Shown in pieces: positions 14,240-20,332 of a DNA stretch of 20,332 bases. Within the stretch, counting starts at the first letter, position 1, and every line of letters starts with the position of its first letter. The notes beneath the pieces are model-generated. The model made no database searches and had not been told where the DNA came from. It saw only the letters and a list, made by a program, of their open reading frames with translations. The position numbers and the translations under genes were made by a program. The stretch is from assembly GCA_964511185.1 (NCBI GenBank), contig CAZEDU010000089.1, positions 1 to 20,332 of the forward strand, written 5' to 3'. The DNA is from CAZEDU01 sp964511185 (GTDB lineage Bacteria; Myxococcota; Myxococcia; Myxococcales; Myxococcaceae).

Positions 14240-16614
14240 TTCACCCTCCGCTGGATTCGGCCGTCTTCCACGCCCACCGCGATCGCGATGGAGGTCGGGT
14301 TCTCGCAGAAGGTCTTCACCTGCGCGGTCACGTTGCCGCAGCGCGCGACGTTGCCGGACAGCGCGTCCTTGCAGTTGCACCGCCCGAGGAACGGCCCCGG
14401 CGCGAGCTTGCCCAGGCAGGCCTGCTGCGCGCCCGCCAGGTCTCCGCAAGCGTTCGAGCCGCGCAGCGCGTCGCGGCAGGTGCAGGCGCCGACCGGCTCG
14501 TCGAGCGTGGCCTTGAACGCCGCGGTCTGTTGGCAGAACGCCATCACCTGCGGGTCGACCGCCCACTGGCCGTTCAAGAGGCTGCCGCACTGCTGCCCCT
14601 TCGCTCCGATCACGTTCCCGTGCTCGTCGCGCCGGTCCGCGAGCAGGTCGTCGCAGGTGCAGAAGCTCTCCATGTAGCCGACGAGCGAGTCGCGCAGGCT
14701 GATGCCGGTCTCGATGCGCGAGGTGTTGCGCTTGAGCACCGCGAAGCCGCTGCCGCCCTTGGCGATGTAGTCGTTGACCGCGATCTTGTAGGTGCCGTTC
14801 AGGTCGAGCGGCTTGCCGTTGATCTGGATGTCGATGCCGGCGTGCGCCCAGCACCGGCCGCCGCCGTTCACGTCGGCGAGGCACTGCCACGGCGCCCGCT
14901 CGGGGCCGCGGTTGGGGTCGATCTGCGTGCACTCCTCGGCGTGCGCCGGGCCGGTCTTGCTCGGGTCGCACGCGAAGCGCAGGTCGTTGAGCTGCACCTG
15001 CGCGCAGTCCATCGTGAAGCGCGCGCCCGACACCTGCGCTTGGCTGATGCACCCGCGTCCTGAGCTGCGCTCGGCGACGAAGTCGAACAGCTCCTGCATC
15101 TCGACGCCCGAGAGGTACATCACGTTGATCGTGTTCTCGAACGGGAACACGTTGTACATCGCCTCTTGCGTCAGCGGCCCGGCGTAGAGGTTGTCGCGGA
15201 TGCCGAGCGAGTTGGTGAGCGCGACCTCGGCCTCCACGCGCCGGCGCTTGCGCATCGAGTCGGCGGCGATGTTGCCGAGCGGCGAGTCGCCGCCGGTCGA
15301 GTTGTTGCGGCGGGCGATGTCGCGCGGCGCGTAGGCGAACAGGTTGGTCAGCCCCAGGTTGAAGTCCATCGACAACAGGTAGGGCTGCAAGAGCTGCGTG
15401 GTGTCTTGATCTTCTTGCAGCGTGCAGTTGGCGATGGCCTGCCGCACCTGCGGCAGCTGCGAGAACTGCCCGGTGGTCCAGAACTGCGAGCGGTAGTACG
15501 CGCGCGTCGCGTCGTCGCACCACAGGCCGTCGACGGGGAACACCTTGAAGGTGTGGCTGACGACCTCGGCCATCTCCGGGGCGCCGTCGCGCGGCGGCAT
15601 CTGCACCACCATGTCGAGCCGGCCCAGGTACTTGGCGAACGCGCCGGAGTGCACGAGCAGCACCTGGCGGCCGCTCGGGTCGGTGAGCTGCTGCGGCGGG
15701 TTGAGCACCACGTGCAGGTGGCCGCCCATGATCACGTCGATCCCCGATACGCCGGGGATCGCCACGCGCACCACCGAGCCGTCCTCGCCGACCGGCCCGT
15801 ACCACTGCAGGATGCGCCAGGGGCTCGCCTCGCGGGTGAGGAAGCCCTTGATCCGCCCGTACTCGAAGTAGGCCTCGTAGCCGTGGATCAGCTCCTGATC
15901 TTCGGTGAGCCCCAAGTGGCTGACGATGACGATGAGATCCGTCACCGGCTTGAGCAGCTCGACGTAGGCGCGCGCCGCCTCGTTCTGCTCGAGCGGGGTG
16001 ACCTGCAGCGAGTTGCCACCCTCGACGATCGAGTTGAGCGACGACAGGTTCGCCATGCCGATGATGCCGACCCGAAGGCCCCGCACCGTCTTGATGGAGT
16101 AGGGCGCGGTGTACTTCGCCGACTGGTGGCTGTTGAGGTCGCGGTAGTCGTCCCAGAAGTAGTTCGCGGCGAGGAGCGGGAAGGTCGCGTTGTCGCGCGC
16201 CTGGTTAGCGAAGTTCAGCGCGCCGGCGTCGAACTCGTGGTTGCCGACCGCCGCGGCGTCGAGCCGCAGGCGCGAGAGCAGCCGGAACTCCACCTCGCCC
16301 AGGAACGCGTCCCCGGAGTCGAGGTGCAGCACCCGGTCGCCGCGCTGCCGCTCGCGCTTGATCAGCGCCGCCAGCCGGGTCGCGCCGCCGAACGGGCCCG
16401 CCTCGGGGACCAGCCCCAGGTCGATGTCGGTCTTCAGCGGCGCGAAGTCGAACGGCACCAGGCGCGAGTGGATGTCCGAGGTGTGCAGGAAGGTGAGCCG
16501 GACCTGCTGACCGGACAGGTCGGTGTCGTCACCTTCGAGCAGGGGCATGCACCCGCCGGCGAGGAGCCAGAGGAGCGCGGCCACGAAGAGCGGGCATGGA
16601 CGAAAAGAGAGCAA
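14236..16614 (-). CDS. 5'-nucleotidase-family lipoprotein with Cys-rich C-terminal extension
   Basis: A 792-residue exported metallophosphoesterase of the UshA/5'-nucleotidase family, expected to split nucleotides or related phosphoesters in the periplasm or at the surface. The signal ends in lipobox LAGGC (Cys22). The metal-site motifs are all present: TSDIHS (Asp47, His49), SGD (Asp102), GNHEFD (124-129), SHLG (His233) and GGHLH (His299, His301). The C-terminal 5'-nucleotidase domain shows SPLGNIAADSM, TNSLGIRDNLYAG, VFPFENTINV and NDYIAKGGSGF. Odd points are a longer linker between His233 and His299 and, after residue 650, three C-[TN]-C-x-D motifs (Cys652, 711, 746). The TTG at 16614 is the only start upstream of the signal peptide, because in-frame stops lie within 40 bases upstream; there is no ribosome site. 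The gene overlaps the next lipoprotein gene by four bases. Substrate is not determined. Confidence 0.88.
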   Translation of the reverse strand: MLSFRPCPLFVAALLWLLAGGCMPLLEGDDTDLSGQQVRLTFLHTSDIHSRLVPFDFAPLKTDIDLGLVPEAGPFGGATRLAALIKRERQRGDRVLHLDSGDAFLGEVEFRLLSRLRLDAAAVGNHEFDAGALNFANQARDNATFPLLAANYFWDDYRDLNSHQSAKYTAPYSIKTVRGLRVGIIGMANLSSLNSIVEGGNSLQVTPLEQNEAARAYVELLKPVTDLIVIVSHLGLTEDQELIHGYEAYFEYGRIKGFLTREASPWRILQWYGPVGEDGSVVRVAIPGVSGIDVIMGGHLHVVLNPPQQLTDPSGRQVLLVHSGAFAKYLGRLDMVVQMPPRDGAPEMAEVVSHTFKVFPVDGLWCDDATRAYYRSQFWTTGQFSQLPQVRQAIANCTLQEDQDTTQLLQPYLLSMDFNLGLTNLFAYAPRDIARRNNSTGGDSPLGNIAADSMRKRRRVEAEVALTNSLGIRDNLYAGPLTQEAMYNVFPFENTINVMYLSGVEMQELFDFVAERSSGRGCISQAQVSGARFTMDCAQVQLNDLRFACDPSKTGPAHAEECTQIDPNRGPERAPWQCLADVNGGGRCWAHAGIDIQINGKPLDLNGTYKIAVNDYIAKGGSGFAVLKRNTSRIETGISLRDSLVGYMESFCTCDDLLADRRDEHGNVIGAKGQQCGSLLNGQWAVDPQVMAFCQQTAAFKATLDEPVGACTCRDALRGSNACGDLAGAQQACLGKLAPGPFLGRCNCKDALSGNVARCGNVTAQVKTFCENPTSIAIAVGVEDGRIQRRVK

Positions 16615-16641
16615 AGTGGCGCGACCGTTGGAGGGCGGCGC

Positions 16642-16671
16642 ACCCTAATCTCAACGTTCGAAATCGGGCAA
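16642..16671 (-). promoter_or_regulatory. Possible promoter of the nucleotidase operon
   Basis: On the minus strand TTGCCC (16666-16671) and TAGGGT (16642-16647) are separated by 18 bases. Transcription would begin near 16635, leaving about 20 bases before the TTG start. Matches are four and three of six, so this is tentative. Confidence 0.3.
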
Positions 16672-16673
16672 GA

Positions 16674-16739
16674 GCCGGTCCAGCACCGTCTGGAGGACCT
16701 GCCGTCGTAGCCCGCGCCACAGCGCGTCCAGACCGGCAG
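16674..16739. repeat. Overlapping inverted repeats in the divergent region
   Basis: Three complementary pairs interleave here: GCCGGTC (16674-16680) with GACCGGC (16731-16737), GTCTGGA (16688-16694) with TCCAGAC (16727-16733), and CTGCCG (16699-16704) with CGGCAG (16734-16739). The second and third pairs have a pseudoknot-like order. The rest of the 214-base region between the nucleotidase and Nudix genes shows no convincing gene. In GC-rich DNA some such pairs occur by chance. Confidence 0.35.
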
Positions 16740-16815
16740 CAAAGGCAACAGAAATCGTCGTGCGTCGATGCGGGCTCCCCAATCAGTGCGTCGTCACCCC
16801 GCTGTTGGGCAGCGC

Positions 16816-16821
16816 TATGTT
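16816..16821 (+). promoter_or_regulatory. -10-like hexamer just before the Nudix gene
   Basis: TATGTT (four of six consensus bases) ends seven bases before the ATG at 16829, so an mRNA from it would start at or beside the start codon. No ribosome site lies between. The hexamer also contains the alternative in-frame ATG at 16817. No clear -35 box is seen. Confidence 0.35.
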
Positions 16822-16828
16822 TCCCTTC

Positions 16829-17485
16829 ATGGGTTCTGAATTGACGGACATCGAAGTGGTGGAGGACTTCTCGTCGACGGCGCGGTGCGACGAGGGCTTC
16901 CTGCAGCTTCGGCGGCTCAGGTGTCGCAACCGTCGAGCCGACGGGAGCGTGTCTTCGATCTACCGGGTCGACGTGATCGACCGGCCGCGGCTCGACGCGG
17001 TGGCGGTGCTCGTCTTCCGGCGCGGGCCGCAGGGCCTCGAGGTGCTCACGCGCATGAACCTGCGCCCGGCGGCGTACTTTCGCAAAGACAAGGACCAGGC
17101 GATCCCCGACGGGAGGAGCCACCTGCTCGTCGAGGAGATCGTCGCGGGCCTGCTCGAGCCCACCGACAAGGGTGAAGAGGGGCTCAAGCGGCGCGCGGCG
17201 GAGGAGGTGAAGGAAGAAGCCGGCTACGAGGTCGCGCCCGAGGAGATCGAGCTCTTGGGCAGCGCCTTCTTCGTCGCGCCGGGGATCCTTTCGGAGAAGA
17301 TCTTCCTCACCTGCGTCGACTGCACGGGCAAACAGGGGCGCGCGCCCGAAGGCGACGGCAGCCCGATGGAAGAGAGCGCCACGGTCCGCTGGTGGCCGCT
17401 CGACGAGCTCTTGACCGCGTGCCGTGACGGGCGCGTCCCAGACGCCAAGACCGAGATGGCGCTCGGCCGGCTCCTCGCGCGTTAG
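16829..17485 (+). CDS. Nudix hydrolase, ADP-ribose pyrophosphatase-like, atypical Nudix box
   Basis: A 218-residue Nudix-fold protein expected to hydrolyse a nucleoside diphosphate linked to another group. The VIDRPRLDAVAVLVF segment followed by an E-x-V-A-G-L stretch resembles ADP-ribose/sugar-nucleotide pyrophosphatases. The Nudix box runs from Gly107 to Tyr133: EEVKEEAGY keeps the metal-binding glutamates (Glu126, Glu129, Glu130) and Gly132. It is unusual in two ways: the loop between Gly107 and Glu117 is about four residues longer than in the canonical G-x5-E pattern, and the usual Arg before the first catalytic Glu is Glu125. Activity is therefore likely but substrate is uncertain. In-frame starts at 16760 (GTG) and 16817 (ATG) are alternatives. 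Its stop interlocks with that of the convergent transporter gene. Confidence 0.82.
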   Translation: MGSELTDIEVVEDFSSTARCDEGFLQLRRLRCRNRRADGSVSSIYRVDVIDRPRLDAVAVLVFRRGPQGLEVLTRMNLRPAAYFRKDKDQAIPDGRSHLLVEEIVAGLLEPTDKGEEGLKRRAAEEVKEEAGYEVAPEEIELLGSAFFVAPGILSEKIFLTCVDCTGKQGRAPEGDGSPMEESATVRWWPLDELLTACRDGRVPDAKTEMALGRLLAR

Positions 17486-18942
17486 CTCGCGGTCTTGCGC
17501 GCGGGCTCGGGCTTGGCTTCCTCGGCTGGCAGCGCGACCGGCGCCGGCGCGGCCTTCTGCTGCGGCGTCGCGTTCCACACGCGCGTGCACAGATACAAGC
17601 CGATCACCGCCATCGGCAGCATCGCGACCGGCCAGTAGAACCAGTTGGCCGGATCCTTCGCGAGGTCGCCCTTGGGCAGGATCATCCCGACGATCAGCGA
17701 CTGGAGCCCGGTGCCCAGGTAGACGAAGCCGTCGATGATGCCGACCGCCACGCCGACGTTCTTCTTGCCGCCGAAGTCGGCGCTCGCGGTGCCCGACAAC
17801 ATGCCGTGCACGCCGACGTAGTTGAGCGCCATGAAGACCAGCGCCCAGCCGACCCACGGCTGGGAGAGCGCGAAGGTCATCACGATCGCGCCCAAGGTGA
17901 TGCCGGCGTAGAGCACGGTGGCGACGGGCCCGCGGCGCGAATGGAAGATCTTGTCGGAGATCACGCCGGCGAACATGCCGCCCACGATGCCGAACACGCA
18001 CAGGAGCATGCCCCAGTTCGCGGCGACGAATTCGTTGCCCAGCCCGACCGCCTTCGCGAACTTCGGGTACCACGACATCACGCCGTTGCGCAGGAACCCG
18101 GTGCAGAACTCGATCGCGACGATGATCATGATCACGCGGTTCTGGAGCATTCGCTTGAACACCTGCTTCACGTTCAACCGCTCGCCGGTGTCGTGCGAGG
18201 ACGCGTCGCCCAGCTCGAAGTCTTTGTGGCCGGCTTGGCTCGGCGTGTCGCGGATGAGCAGCGCGCCGATCACGAACATCGCGAGCAAAATGAGCGCGGG
18301 GATCAGGAAAGCCCAGTACGGCTCCTGCGGCATCGCCCGCACGATCATCCGGCTCCAGTCGTACCCGAAGTAGATGCCGAGCGAGATGAGGATGCCGAAC
18401 ACGCCGCCTTGCACGCCGCGCTCTCGCACGTGGAACCACGCGGCGTTCACCTTGACGATCGACACGGCCCCGAAGCTCTGGAAGTACATGTTCAGGCCGT
18501 ACAGCGCACACAGCCACAGCACGATGCCGCCCGCGGGTTGGAAGCCGGCCTTCAGCACCGCCCACACGAGCAGCCCCATCAGCCCATTGGCCACCGCGAC
18601 GCCGGCCGACGAGATGAGGATCGTCTTGCGGCCGCCCAGCGAGTCGGTGAGCGGGCCATTGATCAAGAACGAGCAGCCGTAGACCCACGCGCCGACCGCG
18701 AAGATGGTCCCGAAGGCGCTGTTGTCGGTCAGGTGCCCGAGCGCGCTCGTCGCTTCATTGATGTTGTAGCGGCCGAAGTAGAGAAACGCGTAGGTCAGGC
18801 CGAGCGGAAACCAGTTGAGGAAGCGCCGGGTCCTGAACGCGTCGGAGTGGCCGAGATCGACCCTGGGCAGGCGCCGCAGCACCAGCACGATGGCGACCAG
18901 CAACAAAAGAATCGGTGTCAGCTCTCGCAGCCAGCCGGGCAT
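17482..18942 (-). CDS. Major facilitator transporter, organophosphate:phosphate antiporter (GlpT/UhpT) type
   Basis: A 486-residue inner-membrane protein with about twelve hydrophobic segments and an extended central loop (about residues 232-262). The first segment pair (FLNWFPLGLTYAFLYFGRYN) and the seventh (TGFLRNGVMSWYPKF) align with the GlpT regions that carry the two phosphate-binding arginines; the equivalents are Arg58 and Arg285. This places it in the OPA family, which exchanges inorganic phosphate for glycerol-3-phosphate, sugar phosphates or similar anions; the exact substrate cannot be told. An additional N-terminal hydrophobic helix (residues 9-22) precedes the usual core. The ATG at 18942 is chosen for GGAGG four bases upstream, over an in-frame GTG at 18978. 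The gene converges with the Nudix gene, sharing the bases of the two stops, and diverges from the membrane-protein gene at 19058. Confidence 0.87.
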   Translation of the reverse strand: MPGWLRELTPILLLLVAIVLVLRRLPRVDLGHSDAFRTRRFLNWFPLGLTYAFLYFGRYNINEATSALGHLTDNSAFGTIFAVGAWVYGCSFLINGPLTDSLGGRKTILISSAGVAVANGLMGLLVWAVLKAGFQPAGGIVLWLCALYGLNMYFQSFGAVSIVKVNAAWFHVRERGVQGGVFGILISLGIYFGYDWSRMIVRAMPQEPYWAFLIPALILLAMFVIGALLIRDTPSQAGHKDFELGDASSHDTGERLNVKQVFKRMLQNRVIMIIVAIEFCTGFLRNGVMSWYPKFAKAVGLGNEFVAANWGMLLCVFGIVGGMFAGVISDKIFHSRRGPVATVLYAGITLGAIVMTFALSQPWVGWALVFMALNYVGVHGMLSGTASADFGGKKNVGVAVGIIDGFVYLGTGLQSLIVGMILPKGDLAKDPANWFYWPVAMLPMAVIGLYLCTRVWNATPQQKAAPAPVALPAEEAKPEPARKTAS

Positions 18943-18946
18943 CGGA

Positions 18947-18951
18947 CCTCC
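18947..18951 (-). promoter_or_regulatory. Ribosome binding site deciding the transporter start
   Basis: GGAGG (within GGGGAGGT) on the minus strand, four bases before the ATG at 18942, favours this start over GTG at 18978. Confidence 0.75.
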
Positions 18952-18962
18952 CCAAAAGGGTC

Positions 18963-19018
18963 GCGCACCATACACCACACCGCGGCAAAGCCGGCTGACG
19001 CGTTGCGCAATGGTGCGC
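18963..19018. repeat. Perfect 9-bp inverted repeat between divergent promoters
   Basis: GCGCACCAT (18963-18971) and ATGGTGCGC (19010-19018) are exact reverse complements 38 bases apart. Each arm reads ATGGTGCGC in the direction of its own gene. The left arm overlaps the transporter -10-like TATGGT (18967-18972); the right arm abuts the -35-like TTGAGG of the membrane-protein gene. A smaller palindrome CGGC-AAA-GCCG (18983-18993) sits near the centre and TTGCGCAA (19003-19010) touches the right arm. This is a candidate shared operator; no cognate regulator is visible in the window. Confidence 0.45.
18967..18972 (-). promoter_or_regulatory. Possible -10 box of the transporter gene
   Basis: TATGGT on the minus strand lies 24 bases before the ATG, leaving room for a leader with the GGAGG site. 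No good -35 box is found at 16-18 bases. It overlaps the left arm of the inverted repeat. Confidence 0.3.
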
Positions 19019-19048
19019 TTGAGGCCGCTTCGTGACTAAACTTTTACT
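19019..19048 (+). promoter_or_regulatory. Possible promoter of the right-edge membrane-protein gene
   Basis: TTGAGG (19019-19024) and TTTACT (19043-19048) are 18 bases apart, each with four of six consensus bases; TACTCT (19045-19050) is an alternative -10. Transcription would begin around 19055-19058, at the GTG start, so the mRNA would be nearly leaderless. Confidence 0.4.
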
Positions 19049-19057
19049 CTTGTGCGC

Positions 19058-20332
19058 GTGCCATCCTCCGAGCCACTCCTTCAGAATCGACTCGAGATCC
19101 ACGACCGCAAGCAGTTCGAGATCAAGCTCGAGTACCAGCCGTCCGGCGCGGACCCCAGCTCGAAGTATCTGATCGACGCGTATCTCTTCCTGCCCGCGAG
19201 CTTGAACGTCGACGCCGAGACGTACCCGCGCGCCGACTTCTACGCGGACATTCACAACTACGTTCGGCTCAAGACGCCGGTGTTGTCCTTCGAGGAGATC
19301 CTGACCGCCGAGCACTCGCCGCTGGTCAAGCTCGAGAAGCGGGTCGGGGTGGGGCAGCTGCACCCGGAATCGGAGATCGTCTACCAGGCCAAGATGCTCT
19401 CGTGCATCTTCCGCGGCGCGCTCCGGCGCTTCACCCGCGGGGTGATCGACCGCTGCACGCAGATCGCCACCGGCGCCGAGGGCGCGCAGGAGCAGCCGCT
19501 GGCCGAATCGGCGCGCACCTCGATGAAGCAGGTGAGCGAGATGCTCCACCGCTTCCGCGAGCTCTCGAAGAGCCTCAACGTTCGCCGGGCGACCGAGGAG
19601 CGCACCCGCGCGTCGCTCCGCCTGGTGGACGAATACTTGAGCCTCTCGGTCGAGCAGTTCTTCCGCCGCACGGTGGCCGAGATGGACCGCGTGCCGCGGA
19701 CGGGCGTGTACATCGAGCTGCGCCGCGAGCTGATGACCTACGTCATTGGCGAAGAGGCCTACCGCAAGGAGAACAAGCTGCGCAGCGTGCTCTCGCCGAC
19801 CGGCGACAACGAGGAGTACACGCACCGCATCGGCTTCTTGAAGAAGTTCTGCATGAACATCCTGTTCCTCCAGGCGCGCAAGCAGCCGGGGCGGCGGAAC
19901 TTCGAAGAGGTGCTCTTCGCCATCGCGGCGGGCCTGGCGATGACCTTCTTCATCCTCACCACCGTCATGGCGCAGCGGCGCTTCCCGCAAGTGTCCTTGA
20001 ACTTCTTCCTCATCGCCGTGGTCGGCTACATGATGAAGGACCGCATCAAGGAAGCGCTGCGGCGCATCTTTCAGAACTACGCGTCGAAGCACCTGTTCGA
20101 TCGCACGACCTTGATCAGCGACCCGGTGACCACGGACATCGTCGGCGTCTGCAAGGAGAAGGTGGACTACGGCGGCTCGGTCAAGGTGCCTCCCGAGCTG
20201 GCGCGCCTGCGCCAGACCGACGACTTCATCACCGTGACCCAAGGCGAGCTCGCCGAGACCGTCATTCGCTACCAGAAGGCCATCACGCTCGAGTCCGAGC
20301 TGCTCCCTCGCATGGGCGGCGGCCTGGTGTCC
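19058..20332 (+). CDS. Two-segment membrane protein of unknown function, 3'-truncated
   Basis: The plus-strand frame is open from the GTG at 19058 to the window edge: 425 codons without a stop. An in-frame TAA at 19037 limits the start to GTG 19058 or GTG 19052; neither has a ribosome site. The N-terminal 280 residues look soluble, with a strand-rich opening (DRKQFEIKLEYQPSG, DAYLFLPASLNVD) and a charged, helical middle. Two hydrophobic segments follow, about residues 285-305 (VLFAIAAGLAMTFFILTTV) and 313-327 (SLNFFLIAVVGYMM), separated by the short loop AQRRFPQ. A basic stretch (KDRIKEALRRI) and a probably cytoplasmic C-terminal part complete the visible portion. Both ends of the membrane hairpin are expected in the cytoplasm. 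No domain family is recognised. It diverges from the transporter gene, with which it shares an inverted repeat in the promoter region. Confidence 0.82.
   Translation, partial: MPSSEPLLQNRLEIHDRKQFEIKLEYQPSGADPSSKYLIDAYLFLPASLNVDAETYPRADFYADIHNYVRLKTPVLSFEEILTAEHSPLVKLEKRVGVGQLHPESEIVYQAKMLSCIFRGALRRFTRGVIDRCTQIATGAEGAQEQPLAESARTSMKQVSEMLHRFRELSKSLNVRRATEERTRASLRLVDEYLSLSVEQFFRRTVAEMDRVPRTGVYIELRRELMTYVIGEEAYRKENKLRSVLSPTGDNEEYTHRIGFLKKFCMNILFLQARKQPGRRNFEEVLFAIAAGLAMTFFILTTVMAQRRFPQVSLNFFLIAVVGYMMKDRIKEALRRIFQNYASKHLFDRTTLISDPVTTDIVGVCKEKVDYGGSVKVPPELARLRQTDDFITVTQGELAETVIRYQKAITLESELLPRMGGGLVS

Noticed and set aside
12116..14677. 853-codon open frame on the plus strand
   Set aside because: It is antisense to two lipoprotein genes that have signals, ribosome sites and family motifs. 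Its product is Arg/Ala/Val/Leu-rich low-complexity protein typical of a shadow frame in GC-rich DNA.
15166..16710. 514-codon open frame on the plus strand
   Set aside because: Antisense to the 5'-nucleotidase gene, which has complete metal-site motifs; the frame has no recognisable domain and biased composition.
16596..16844. 82-codon plus-strand frame in the divergent region (starts MDEKRAKWRDRW)
   Set aside because: Third codon positions are not GC-rich as in the neighbouring genes, the product is mostly basic low complexity, and it overlaps two better-supported genes.
18755..20242. 495-codon open frame on the minus strand
   Set aside because: Antisense to the right-edge membrane-protein gene and running into the transporter gene in another frame; composition is that of a shadow frame.

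Overview
The window is very GC-rich, densely packed DNA that looks like a chromosomal fragment from a Myxococcota (deltaproteobacterial) genome, probably a draft or metagenome assembly. The signs are an uninterrupted hemA-hemC-hemD run, secreted Cys-rich proteins of the style common in that phylum, a C-terminal tail resembling a MYXO-CTERM sorting signal (Gly-Cys-Gly-Cys, hydrophobic stretch, Arg-rich end), several large lipoproteins, and a 10-N scaffold gap. No mobile element, CRISPR array, tRNA or rRNA was recognised.

Layout. (1) Positions 2-4198, plus strand: the 3' part of hemA, then hemC, hemD and a secreted matrixin-type metalloprotease. Each start overlaps the previous stop as GTGA, so four products appear translationally coupled. 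(2) 4270-8763, plus strand: an AsmA-family envelope protein, a GspE/PilB-type secretion ATPase without other secretion genes, and a two-CBS-domain protein. (3) 8769-16614, minus strand, transcribed right to left: a 5'-nucleotidase-family lipoprotein, a 744-residue lipoprotein of unknown function, an outer-membrane beta-barrel candidate interrupted by the N gap, a D-lactate dehydrogenase-type gene (ldhA), and a small lipoprotein. The first three are tightly linked (4-bp overlap, then a 12-bp gap) and look like a surface module. (4) 16829-20332: a Nudix hydrolase (plus) converging on an OPA/GlpT-type transporter (minus), which diverges from a 3'-truncated membrane protein of unknown function (plus).

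The genes suggest two themes. One is tetrapyrrole synthesis with a coupled exported protease. The other, by inference only, is handling of organic phosphate outside or at the cell surface: a nucleotidase-type lipoprotein with an outer-membrane partner, a Nudix hydrolase, and a transporter with the arginine positions of organophosphate:phosphate antiporters. The least explained parts are the nucleotidase/lipoprotein/barrel operon, the truncated membrane protein at the right edge, a 9-bp inverted repeat shared by the divergent promoters at 18943-19051, and three genes whose starts lie 7-8 bases after a -10-like hexamer with no usable ribosome binding site, consistent with leaderless mRNAs. No stretch longer than 300 bases lacks a gene; the largest gap is the 214-base divergent region at 16615-16828.
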